From positions 1 to 35,927 of the forward strand of contig CAJUHY010000024.1 of the NCBI GenBank assembly GCA_910585895.1: 35,927 nucleotides of DNA. Reading direction: 5' to 3'. Below the pieces are notes generated by a model. The model was not told the origin of the DNA and did no database searches. It saw only the letters and a program-made list of their open reading frames with translations. Source of the stretch: an uncultured Lachnospiraceae bacterium. GTDB lineage: Bacteria > Bacillota > Clostridia > Lachnospirales > Lachnospiraceae. The position numbers were made by a program, and so were the translations under genes. Positions 6,388 to 14,753 of the stretch are shown here, piece by piece (positions within the stretch are counted from its first letter, which is position 1; every line of letters starts with the position of its first letter).

Positions 6388-8511
6388 GTGTACGAGGGGA
6401 GAACAAAGAAGTTCAAAGATACAATACATGGCTATATTGATATACCAAACGTAATTGTGTCAAATATTATTGACACGGAGCAGTTTCAGAGATTAAAATT
6501 TATTGAGCAGACAAGTATGCGTTCACTTTACCCAGCAGCGCGGCATGACAGATTTATACACTCTTTAGGTGTTTATTGGCTTGGAAAACAGGCTTTTACA
6601 TATTTTCGCCAGAATTCCCAACAAGTATTATCAGAATCTGAAAAAGAGATATTGTCTGATGCATGGTGGAATAAACAGGAACTGCTATTTTCCCTTTCCT
6701 GCTTGTTGCATGACTGCGCGCACGCGCCATTTTCCCATACATTGGAAAATATGTATGTGCTGCGTAAGCAGAAGATTAAAACAAGAGATGCTTTCAAATT
6801 GAAATCGGGCAATATCATTGCGGAATTGGATTACTGCCTGTTGCAGGAATGTCAAAATGATGCCAGATTCGAATCAGATTTTTTAAAGGATGATAAGAAA
6901 TCCTTCCAGTATAATGGAGTTGGTGCTCCTCATGAGAAGATGAGTTCTTATAGTGTCATCACAAAGTACAAAGAAGCGATAAGGAAAATAGCAAAACAAT
7001 TTGATGTCGAAGACATTACAGATGAGGATTTTGTTTTCATTGTCCGTATGATTACCGGATGTGTCTATAAGGAAAGTGATTTTGAAAAGTCCATTAAAAA
7101 CTGCATTATCTCAATGCTGAATTCTTCTGCTATTGACGTGGATGGATTGGATTATATTGTCAGGGATGCCTATATGTCAGGGATAGATAATTTCAATATA
7201 GATTACCAGCGTCTGCTTAGTTCCTTTTCACTCATTCCGGTTGAAGTTTTTGAGAATAAGAAAGCAGATAAAGCTAATCTTGATGGCATCTGGCTTAAAG
7301 GGACGCAGTTACATATTGAATGTTTTACCGCAGAATCTATTTCGGGAAAACTGATAATAGATGGTTTGAATGAGACAGATGAGAAGAATATTAAGGGGAT
7401 AGATTGCAATGCCGCTATTGCACAGGGGACGTGTTCGACAAAGCTTGAGGATGAAATACAAATCCAGGGAGATATTCGCAGCGGAACAGTGCAGATTGAG
7501 GAATCCTGCAAGCTGTATGGGAGCGAGTTTACAGGAACCGTCAAATGGGGGAGAAAAATATACACTGAGCAGCAAGGGGGATTTTGTGGAAATAAACCCT
7601 GCGAATATATACTGGGTTATGATAAAAAAGCTTTAAGCATTATAGATGGTACAATTGAAGCAAGGAATCATGAATATCTCTGGGTGTATACGCATCCTAA
7701 GGTATTGTATTATTCACATTACCTGCAATGTGAACTTCTCCGGGATTCTGCAAAATATTTGTGCTGTAGAATTAATAACAAGGAATTTGGCAAGGAGAAG
7801 TTAACGTTTGACTGCCGGCAATGTGAATATTATAAGAAGGGCAGCAGTAAAGATAAAAATGTGGAAGATGATTTCCTGCTGTATGTCATAGGTTATGGCA
7901 CTTATTTTGAGGAAGGAAAGCATAATTCTTTATCAAGTGATATTTGTAAAAAGCTTCAGAAACTTGGATTTATTTTTCGGCAGACATGTGATGATGATTT
8001 GAATTCGTTGTTTAAGCGGATTTATATTGAAAATAAACAAATGAAGAATTTAAAATCAGATAAAATAGATTCGGAATTTACAGAATTTTTCTCAAGAAAA
8101 CATAAGAAAACCTTATGGAAATCCTTTGTGGAATATGATAATTTCCTTAAAATGTGCAAGCAGAATTTCCAGGCAAAAGATGTAGTTCCCAGGTTTTGCG
8201 AAGATACGGTTTCCAAGGCAGAAACAAAAGATAATAATTATGCAAGGCCGGATATAAAATCACAGAACATATTTAAGGAATATGGACTTACGGACGTGGT
8301 AGTAATAAAGTCTTCTGTTAAGACAAAGGAATTAAATCCCCATGAAACGTTTATCAGATTTGCCGACCAAACGCTACGTTTATGCGATATTTTTAGGAAA
8401 GAAAATCGGAAGGCTAAAATCTCAAAAGATTTCTATTACATTTTTGCAAATGCGGATAAGATTCCACCCTATGAGGAGTTGACAGAAATGGTAGGGAAAT
8501 TAGATATTTGA
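6388..8511 (+). CDS. SAMHD1-like HD-domain phosphohydrolase (putative dNTPase) with a large insertion
   Basis: A 707-aa HD-superfamily protein. IIDTEQFQRLKFIEQ (~27-41) and HDRFIHSLGV (~53-62) closely match the start of the human SAMHD1 and bacterial dGTPase-like HD domain. Metal and catalytic ligands are in place: H58, H108-D109 (LLHDCAHAPFSH), H112, H117 and the later DVDGLDY block (~250-256). Family members remove triphosphate from dNTPs; the substrate here is unknown. Residues ~295-410 form a beta-rich insertion before the usual helix (VYTHPKVLYYSHYL, ~434-447), followed by a cysteine cluster (C460, C461, C477, C480). The C-terminal 200 residues are unassigned. A GTG start follows AAAGGAGGGAG; the upstream ATG at 6386 is out of frame. 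It is followed 30 bp later by the radical SAM gene. Confidence 0.85.
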   Translation: MYEGRTKKFKDTIHGYIDIPNVIVSNIIDTEQFQRLKFIEQTSMRSLYPAARHDRFIHSLGVYWLGKQAFTYFRQNSQQVLSESEKEILSDAWWNKQELLFSLSCLLHDCAHAPFSHTLENMYVLRKQKIKTRDAFKLKSGNIIAELDYCLLQECQNDARFESDFLKDDKKSFQYNGVGAPHEKMSSYSVITKYKEAIRKIAKQFDVEDITDEDFVFIVRMITGCVYKESDFEKSIKNCIISMLNSSAIDVDGLDYIVRDAYMSGIDNFNIDYQRLLSSFSLIPVEVFENKKADKANLDGIWLKGTQLHIECFTAESISGKLIIDGLNETDEKNIKGIDCNAAIAQGTCSTKLEDEIQIQGDIRSGTVQIEESCKLYGSEFTGTVKWGRKIYTEQQGGFCGNKPCEYILGYDKKALSIIDGTIEARNHEYLWVYTHPKVLYYSHYLQCELLRDSAKYLCCRINNKEFGKEKLTFDCRQCEYYKKGSSKDKNVEDDFLLYVIGYGTYFEEGKHNSLSSDICKKLQKLGFIFRQTCDDDLNSLFKRIYIENKQMKNLKSDKIDSEFTEFFSRKHKKTLWKSFVEYDNFLKMCKQNFQAKDVVPRFCEDTVSKAETKDNNYARPDIKSQNIFKEYGLTDVVVIKSSVKTKELNPHETFIRFADQTLRLCDIFRKENRKAKISKDFYYIFANADKIPPYEELTEMVGKLDI

Positions 8512-8541
8512 TGGCAGTTTTTTTAGATAAGGAAATTATGT

Positions 8542-9609
8542 ATGGATGGAGTGAAAATATATAATCATGAATATTGCGCAGCCTGTTATTTCAGGACAGT
8601 AGCAAAATATCCTGAAAAGAAATGTTTGATACAGTTAACGGAACGCTGCAATTTGCATTGCGAGCATTGTTTTGTGAATGCAGAGGGCAGTGGAGGCGAG
8701 ATTGAATTTGAAAAGATAGAAAAGAATATTCTCCCGCAGTTAAAGAGAAACCATGTAACTAAGGTTACCCTGACGGGCGGAGAGCCTTTCGTATATAGCC
8801 GGCTTTTGGATGTGGTCACGCTGCTTTCCCGGCAGGATATTTCAGTATGCATTTGTACAAACGCAAGCCTCATTACAGAAGGATTTTTGGATAAAATAAA
8901 AGGCTGCCGTGTACATTTTAACGTAAGCCTCGATGGATTTTCCGCCGTTTCCCATGGGAAATTCCGGGGAAATGACAGCTGGGATTTGTTTGAGCAGATG
9001 AAAGAAAATATATATTTATTAGGTAAGGGCAAATGGCTGAATGGGATATTGGTAACGCCTAATAAATATGCGGCAATCTCAGAATATATTGCTATATGTG
9101 ATTTTGCAAAGCATTGTGGAGCCAATTATGTATTGATGAATCCTTTATCGCAGTTCGGCAGGGGTGAGGAGGGGATTTCTTTGGCTTATAGTGAAGAGCA
9201 GATGAGACGCCTTCAAATGGAAACTGAAAAATATAATGATAGTGAATTGGAAATAGTATATATCAGATTTCCCAATATGGAACAGAAGCCTTTAGGAGGA
9301 TGCGCTGCCGGAAAAATAATGTATATTTTTACGAATGGAGATATTGCATACTGTCCTTATATGGTTTTTGCCGCCCAAAATGCTGTAAGTAAGTATAGCA
9401 GTGAGCAGTTTGTGATAGGGAACATTTTTGAAGAAGGGTTTGACTGGGAAACATGTGCCAAAAACTATCATTTCCCGGTTACTTTTGAGGAAACATGCGC
9501 AGGATGCATGAATACCGCATGTAAAAAAGGATGTTATGCAGCCAGGATATCTTGTGGAAACATGCTTACGGATGCAGATTCTGAAATCTGTCCATTAAGT
9601 ATCAGATAA
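8542..9609 (+). CDS. Radical SAM/SPASM-domain protein
   Basis: A 355-aa radical SAM enzyme. CNLHCEHC (C36, C40, C43) is the CX3CX2C motif for the 4Fe-4S cluster that cleaves S-adenosylmethionine, and TLTGGEPF (~72-79) is the SAM-binding GGE block. The C-terminal region has GCAAG followed by NGDIAYCPY and ends with CAGCMNTACKKGC, a SPASM-like set for auxiliary Fe-S clusters. SPASM enzymes usually modify peptides or proteins, sometimes other substrates. No short precursor-peptide gene is seen beside it. A CAAC pair at C12-C15 is unusual ahead of the radical SAM core. The SPASM region and canonical motif argue against viperin. It is cytoplasmic, third in the cassette; ATG with AAGGA, 8-nt spacing. 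The substrate is unknown. Confidence 0.85.
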   Translation: MDGVKIYNHEYCAACYFRTVAKYPEKKCLIQLTERCNLHCEHCFVNAEGSGGEIEFEKIEKNILPQLKRNHVTKVTLTGGEPFVYSRLLDVVTLLSRQDISVCICTNASLITEGFLDKIKGCRVHFNVSLDGFSAVSHGKFRGNDSWDLFEQMKENIYLLGKGKWLNGILVTPNKYAAISEYIAICDFAKHCGANYVLMNPLSQFGRGEEGISLAYSEEQMRRLQMETEKYNDSELEIVYIRFPNMEQKPLGGCAAGKIMYIFTNGDIAYCPYMVFAAQNAVSKYSSEQFVIGNIFEEGFDWETCAKNYHFPVTFEETCAGCMNTACKKGCYAARISCGNMLTDADSEICPLSIR

Positions 9610-9653
9610 ATTGGAACACTGAGGCACGATGATGAAATGATAAGGAGAAAAAA

Positions 9654-10436
9654 TTGTCTAAAAGGCTGAGTCTGCTGTCGCTTAATATAGGGAATCCATC
9701 GCTGGAACGTGCAAAGAAACAATGCAGGTGGCTGGAAAAACGTCCTGAGGATATATTTGTGTTGACAGAAACGAAACAAAGTCAGGGTTGTGAATATCTG
9801 AAAGAATTTTTCCTACAGTATGGATACGATCTTTTTTCCATGAACACTGCCGTTGAATATTATATAAATGCACCAGTATCTAAAACGGGCGATTTAGGCG
9901 TTATGGTTATAAGCAAATACCCGATTCGCTCTAGTTATAATATTTTTTCAGACGACAGTATATATTTTTCAAGACAGACAGAATCAGTGATTGCCTTTCC
10001 CGGAAAAGAGCTGGATATTGTTGGTCTGTATGTGCCGTCCCGTGACCGCAGTGAGGCAAAAATCCAGAGAAAAAAAGCGTATATAGATGCAATAGAAAAG
10101 TATATGGAAGAATTAGGAAACAATCACAGGATTATTATGGGGGATTTTAACATACTTGACAGGAATCATATTCCTCATTACCCGAATTTTTTTGAATGGG
10201 AATATGGATTCTATGACAAATTAATTAATTTAGGTTTTCTGGATGCATTTCGGTATTGCCATCCAAATCAGCAGGATTATAGCTGGGTTGGCAGAACGAA
10301 TAATGGATACCGATACGATTATTGCTTTGTATCCTCCGCTTTGAAGAAAAATATATTATCTTGCGAATACATACATGAGACGCGGGAGATACGAATAACG
10401 GATCACTCGGCTATTGCAATGGAATTGCTATGTTAA
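9654..10436 (+). CDS. Endonuclease/exonuclease/phosphatase (EEP) family protein
   Basis: A 260-aa protein of the EEP superfamily, which contains ExoIII/APE1 DNA nucleases, DNase I and inositol phosphatases. The catalytic blocks are in order: LLSLNIGN (Asn) at ~6-13, LTETK (Mg-binding Glu), GLYVPSRD, GDFNIL (Asp/Asn), GYRYDYCFVS and TDHSAIAM (Asp-His pair) near the C-terminus. All key residues are present, so it is probably active. The spacing and size fit ExoIII-like nucleases best, but a phosphodiesterase cannot be excluded. No signal peptide. Translation starts with TTG 6 nt after AAGGAG, 44 bp after the radical SAM gene. It is last in the cassette and ends 21 bp before the GTPase-NYN fusion. 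Confidence 0.85.
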   Translation: MSKRLSLLSLNIGNPSLERAKKQCRWLEKRPEDIFVLTETKQSQGCEYLKEFFLQYGYDLFSMNTAVEYYINAPVSKTGDLGVMVISKYPIRSSYNIFSDDSIYFSRQTESVIAFPGKELDIVGLYVPSRDRSEAKIQRKKAYIDAIEKYMEELGNNHRIIMGDFNILDRNHIPHYPNFFEWEYGFYDKLINLGFLDAFRYCHPNQQDYSWVGRTNNGYRYDYCFVSSALKKNILSCEYIHETREIRITDHSAIAMELLC

Positions 10437-10457
10437 ATATGGAAAGAGGCATTTTTG

Positions 10458-13157
10458 ATGGAAAATACATCAGAAAACAAACCCAAAAAACAAATCTGCA
10501 CTGCACTGCTCGCCCATGTTGATGCGGGCAAGACCACACTCTCGGAAGCATTATTGTATGAGAGTGGAAATCTCCGCAAGTTGGGGAGGGTAGACAACGG
10601 CGATGCTTTTTTGGATACGGAGACATTGGAACGCGAGAGAGGTATCACCATCTTTTCCAAGCAGGCAGTTCTGGAATTGCCGGATATGGTGATTACGCTC
10701 CTGGATACCCCGGGGCATGTGGATTTCTCAGCAGAGATGGAGCGCACGCTGCAGGTGTTGGATTGCGCGGTTCTTCTAATCAGCGCTTCTGACGGCGTAC
10801 AGGGGCATACGCGCACATTGTGGCAGCTTCTGAAGAAATATCAGATTCCGGTTTTTCTTTTTGTGAATAAGATGGACCAGCCAGGTACGGACAAGCAAAA
10901 ACTGCTGGCGGAACTCCAGGAAAAGCTGGATGAAAACTGTGTGGATTTTTCAGATATAAGTGCGGAGGAATCGCAGGAAAATATTGCCATGTGCCGGGAG
11001 GATGTGCTGGAGTATTATCTGGAACATGGCGAGGTTACGAGGGAACAGATAAGGGAATTGATTGAGCAGAGAAAGGTATTTCCCTGTTACTTCGGTTCTG
11101 CCTTAAAGCTTGAAGGGGTGCGGGAATTTCTTGATGGGTTTGCGCAGTTAACGCAGCAGCCCTTGTATACAGAGGAATTTGCAGCCAAGGTATTTAAGAT
11201 TACGCGTGATGGGCAGGGAAACCGTCTGACACATCTGAAAGTGACGGGCGGGACGTTGAAAGTCAGGACTGCAATTACGGACAAACAGGAGAAAGTGAAC
11301 CAGATACGCATTTATTCCGGTGAGAAATTTGCGGCAGTGCAGGAGGCAAAGGCCGGCACAATTTGTGCGGTTACTGGTTTGCAGGAGACGCGGCCGGGTG
11401 AAGGTTTGGGGGATGCCGCGGATTCAGCTGCACCTTTGTTGGCACCAGCGCTGATATACCAGCTTATATTGCCGGAAGGCTGTGACAGCGGAAAGATGTT
11501 CGCCAATCTCTCGCAATTAGAAGAGGAAGAACCGGAACTTCATGTTGTCTGGGATGAGGCATTGCAGGAGATTCGGGTACAGGTTATGGGGGAGGTTCAG
11601 CTGGAAATCCTTACGAGCCTAATTCACGAACGATATGGCATAGAAGTGTCATTTGGAACGGGAAATATTTTGTATAAAGAGACCATTGCTCATCCGGCGG
11701 AGGGGGTGGGGCATTATGAGCCGCTGCGTCATTATGCGGAAGTACATCTTTTGTTAGAGCCAGGCGAGCCGGGCAGCGGGCTGGTGTTTGATACCTCCTG
11801 CAGTGAGGATGTGCTGGACAGAAACTGGCAGCGCCTGATTCTGACCCATCTCATGGAAAAGGAGCACAGAGGTGTGCTTACGGGCTCTGCTATTACCGAT
11901 ATGAGAATTACCTTGGCGGCAGGACGCGCACATCTGAAACATACCGAGGGCGGGGATTTCCGGCAGGCAACTTACCGTGCGCTGCGCCAGGGGTTGATGG
12001 AGGCACAGTCTGTATTGTTGGAGCCAATCTATGAGTTCCTTTTAGAAATTCCGGAGAAGATGGTTGGGCGTGCTATGACGGATATTGAGCGGATGCATGG
12101 AAACTTTGAGACGCCTCGCACGGAGGGAGGTATGGCTCTGATTACCGGTGCCGCGCCGGCAGCGAAAATGCAGGATTATCCCAGGGAGGTCATTCAATAT
12201 ACCAGAGGAGAGGGAAGGCTGTCCTGTACATTGAAGGGTTATGAGCCTTGCCATAATGCCGAAGAAATTATTACACAGATGGGTTATGATGCAGAGCGGG
12301 ACCTGGAAAATTCACCGGATTCTGTCTTCTGTGCGCATGGGGCGGGGTTTGTTGTCAAATGGAAGCAGGTCAAGGAACATATGCATGTGGAGACTCCGTT
12401 GTCTGTGAGGCGAATTTTGCAGGAAATAGATGCGGCGGGTGATGCAGATGGTTTTGCCGGGATAACGAATGTACAACAGAGACAGCCAGTGGCGGTGCAG
12501 CAGGAGGAAGCATGGATAGGCGAGGATGAAGTGGAAGCAATTCTTTCGAGAACTCTCTGTGCTAATAAACATGGCAAGGAAGCGACAAGAAAAGGCTATC
12601 GCAGAAGACATGCAGCTGTGAAGGAACATGTAACGGCAGCGACTCGGACTTTTCACATGCCGGAGAAAAAGGAAGAATATTTTCTGGTAGACGGATATAA
12701 CATGATTTTTGCCTGGCAGGAATTAAAGGAACTGGCAGAGCATAATATAGACAGCGCCAGAGACAGGCTCTTAGACATTATGTGTAATTACCAGGGTATC
12801 CGCGGCTGCCATCTGATTGTGGTTTTTGATGCCTACCGGGTGCAGAATCACAGCACGGAAATCCTTGATTACCACAACATTCATGTAGTGTTTACGAAGG
12901 AAGCGGAGACTGCAGACCAGTATATTGAGAAATTTGCTCATGAGCATGGTAAAAGATATCAGGTCACAGTGGCAACTTCAGATGGTCTGGAACAGATTAT
13001 CATCCGGGGACAGGGCTGTGCACTGATATCTGCCAGAGAACTGCAGGAGGAAATCGGCAGACAGCGGAGGGAACTGCAGGAAGAACTGACAAAGCAGCAG
13101 CGCGGAGGCAAGCGTTTTTTGGGGGAGGCAATGCCTGAGGAAGTGAAGAGACAATGA
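10458..13157 (+). CDS. TetM/EF-G-like translational GTPase fused to a Rae1/YacP-type NYN ribonuclease
   Basis: An 899-aa fusion. Residues 1-~640 follow the EF-G/TetM plan: G1 AHVDAGKTT (19-27), RGITI switch, DTPGH (83-87), NKMD (137-140), then domains II-V including LEILTSLIHERYGIEVSFGT. After a charged linker, residues ~738-899 match Bacillus Rae1 (YacP), a ribosome A-site mRNA endonuclease: LVDGYNMIFAW (Asp745), VVFDAY (~791), ETADQYIEK and VATSDG are Rae1 signatures. The fusion suggests that the GTPase half docks at the ribosomal A site and delivers the nuclease; this is inference. Tetracycline protection is possible but not shown. ATG 10458 follows AGAGG; an in-frame TTG sits one codon upstream. 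It lies between the EEP gene and cobA-hemD. Confidence 0.88.
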   Translation: MENTSENKPKKQICTALLAHVDAGKTTLSEALLYESGNLRKLGRVDNGDAFLDTETLERERGITIFSKQAVLELPDMVITLLDTPGHVDFSAEMERTLQVLDCAVLLISASDGVQGHTRTLWQLLKKYQIPVFLFVNKMDQPGTDKQKLLAELQEKLDENCVDFSDISAEESQENIAMCREDVLEYYLEHGEVTREQIRELIEQRKVFPCYFGSALKLEGVREFLDGFAQLTQQPLYTEEFAAKVFKITRDGQGNRLTHLKVTGGTLKVRTAITDKQEKVNQIRIYSGEKFAAVQEAKAGTICAVTGLQETRPGEGLGDAADSAAPLLAPALIYQLILPEGCDSGKMFANLSQLEEEEPELHVVWDEALQEIRVQVMGEVQLEILTSLIHERYGIEVSFGTGNILYKETIAHPAEGVGHYEPLRHYAEVHLLLEPGEPGSGLVFDTSCSEDVLDRNWQRLILTHLMEKEHRGVLTGSAITDMRITLAAGRAHLKHTEGGDFRQATYRALRQGLMEAQSVLLEPIYEFLLEIPEKMVGRAMTDIERMHGNFETPRTEGGMALITGAAPAAKMQDYPREVIQYTRGEGRLSCTLKGYEPCHNAEEIITQMGYDAERDLENSPDSVFCAHGAGFVVKWKQVKEHMHVETPLSVRRILQEIDAAGDADGFAGITNVQQRQPVAVQQEEAWIGEDEVEAILSRTLCANKHGKEATRKGYRRRHAAVKEHVTAATRTFHMPEKKEEYFLVDGYNMIFAWQELKELAEHNIDSARDRLLDIMCNYQGIRGCHLIVVFDAYRVQNHSTEILDYHNIHVVFTKEAETADQYIEKFAHEHGKRYQVTVATSDGLEQIIIRGQGCALISARELQEEIGRQRRELQEELTKQQRGGKRFLGEAMPEEVKRQ

Positions 13158-13197
13158 AAAGGAAACAAGGGATTATGCGGATAGAATTGAGGGAACG

Positions 13198-14712
13198 ATG
13201 AAGGGGAAAGTATTTTTGGTTGGTGCCGGTCCCGGAGATGTGGGACTTCTCACCTTAAAAGGCAGAGAAGTGTTGGAACATGCCGAAGCTGTGGTTTATG
13301 ATAGCCTGGTTGGTGAGGGGGTTTTTCGGTTCATACCCCAGGAGGCGGAATGTATAGATGTGGGCAAACGTGCCGGAAATCATAAGATGTCGCAGAAGGA
13401 AATCAACCATCTGTTGTTGGAGAAAGCCTTAGAGGGCAAGTGCGTGGTGCGTCTGAAAGGCGGGGACCCATTTATGTTTGGCAGAGGCGGAGAAGAATTG
13501 GAACTGTTGGCAGCAAACAGTATTCCTTTTGAGATTGTGCCGGGTGTGACATCACCGCTGGCGGTTCCGGCTTACAGTGGAATTCCTGTTACACATCGGG
13601 AATTTTCATCATCGGTGCATGTATTTACCGGACATCGAAAACAGAGAGAACCACTGCAGCTTGATTTTGAAGCTATGGTGCGTGTAGGAGGAACATTCGT
13701 ATTTCTGATGGGGGGTTCTTCTCTGGGAGAAATCTGCCAGGGTCTTCTTGCGGCGGGAATGGAACCGCAAACGCCGGCAGCGGTTTTGCAGCAGGGGACT
13801 TGTGCCGCACAGAAGAAATTGATCTTGGGTCTTGCAGACATGGAAGAAGCGGTACAGCAGCGGGCGGTGCAAACGCCGGCAGTTTTGGTGGTTGGAGAGG
13901 TCTGTGCGCTGGCAAATCAGTTTGCGTGGTATGACAAGCTTCCTCTTTTCGGCAGAAAAATACTGGTGACAAGACCGCGGGAGCGCAGCAAGATATTGGC
14001 TGACAGGCTGCGGAGCCTGGGAGCGGAGGTGTTGGAGATTCCGACTATCCGCACAGAGCGAATTGCAGAGAACCGCAGACTCTGGCAGGAATTTGAGCAT
14101 CTCTGTTTATATCAATATCTGGTCTTTACATCCCCGGCAGGAGTAAACATATTTTTTGGTGAATTGCGCAGGCGCGGGCAGGATATACGTTCCCTTGGAA
14201 GGGTGCAGATTGCGGCTATCGGCATGGGAACGGCTAAGGAAGTGGAGGCGCGTGGACTTAATTGTGCGTGGATGCCGGAAGTTTATGATGGAGAACATCT
14301 GGGGATACTGCTTGGTGAAATCTGCAAAGAGGGGGACAGGATACTGATTCCACGCGCGGAACAGGGAAGCAGGCAGCTTATTAAGGAAATAGAAAAAAGA
14401 GTTTCGGTGGAAATTATTGATTTACCGATTTATCGCACGGTTTATGAGGAGTTCCCGCAGGTTGGTGATATCAGGGGGCAGCTGGAACGGGCAGAAATAC
14501 AGATGGCAGTATTTACCAGCGCTTCCACTGTCAGGGGCTTCGCTCAGGCGGCAGCGGGGATTGATTTCAGACAGATGCAGGCAGTGTGTATCGGTGTTCA
14601 GACAGAGACAGCAGCAAAAGAGTTGGCTATGAAGACCGTGACAGCCAAGGCTGCGACCATAGACGGGCTTGTAAAAGCCTGTATGGCTGCAGCTGATTCG
14701 GCGGACGGATAA
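13198..14712 (+). CDS. cobA-hemD: Uroporphyrinogen-III C-methyltransferase / uroporphyrinogen-III synthase fusion
   Basis: A 504-aa two-domain enzyme. Residues 1-~240 are the SAM uroporphyrinogen methyltransferase: VFLVGAGPGDVGLLTLKG, the RLKGGDPFMFGRGGEE block (~81-96) and VPGVTS(P)...IPVTHR. Residues ~250-504 are uroporphyrinogen-III synthase (HemD): it opens with KILVTRPRERSK and ends with the FTSASTVRGF block. The HemD half cyclises hydroxymethylbilane and the CobA half methylates the product twice to precorrin-2, feeding the SirC-like enzyme. The fusion is common in Clostridia. ATG at 13198 follows GAGGGA. It restarts the tetrapyrrole cluster 41 bp after the GTPase fusion, and hemB follows 41 bp later, so it may depend on an upstream promoter; none is clear in the gap. 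Confidence 0.95.
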   Translation: MKGKVFLVGAGPGDVGLLTLKGREVLEHAEAVVYDSLVGEGVFRFIPQEAECIDVGKRAGNHKMSQKEINHLLLEKALEGKCVVRLKGGDPFMFGRGGEELELLAANSIPFEIVPGVTSPLAVPAYSGIPVTHREFSSSVHVFTGHRKQREPLQLDFEAMVRVGGTFVFLMGGSSLGEICQGLLAAGMEPQTPAAVLQQGTCAAQKKLILGLADMEEAVQQRAVQTPAVLVVGEVCALANQFAWYDKLPLFGRKILVTRPRERSKILADRLRSLGAEVLEIPTIRTERIAENRRLWQEFEHLCLYQYLVFTSPAGVNIFFGELRRRGQDIRSLGRVQIAAIGMGTAKEVEARGLNCAWMPEVYDGEHLGILLGEICKEGDRILIPRAEQGSRQLIKEIEKRVSVEIIDLPIYRTVYEEFPQVGDIRGQLERAEIQMAVFTSASTVRGFAQAAAGIDFRQMQAVCIGVQTETAAKELAMKTVTAKAATIDGLVKACMAAADSADG

Positions 14713-14753
14713 ACGGCAGCTTTGAACGGCTGCATTTAAGGGAGGTTTTATGT

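Noticed and set aside
8542..9609. Prokaryotic viperin
   Set aside because: The motif is CNLHCEHC with a Cys-rich SPASM-like C-terminus, unlike viperins, which lack SPASM and have a different motif context.
10458..13157. Acquired tetracycline-resistance gene
   Set aside because: It is TetM-like only in the GTPase part, carries a Rae1-type nuclease domain, and has no linked resistance or transfer genes here. Resistance is unproven.
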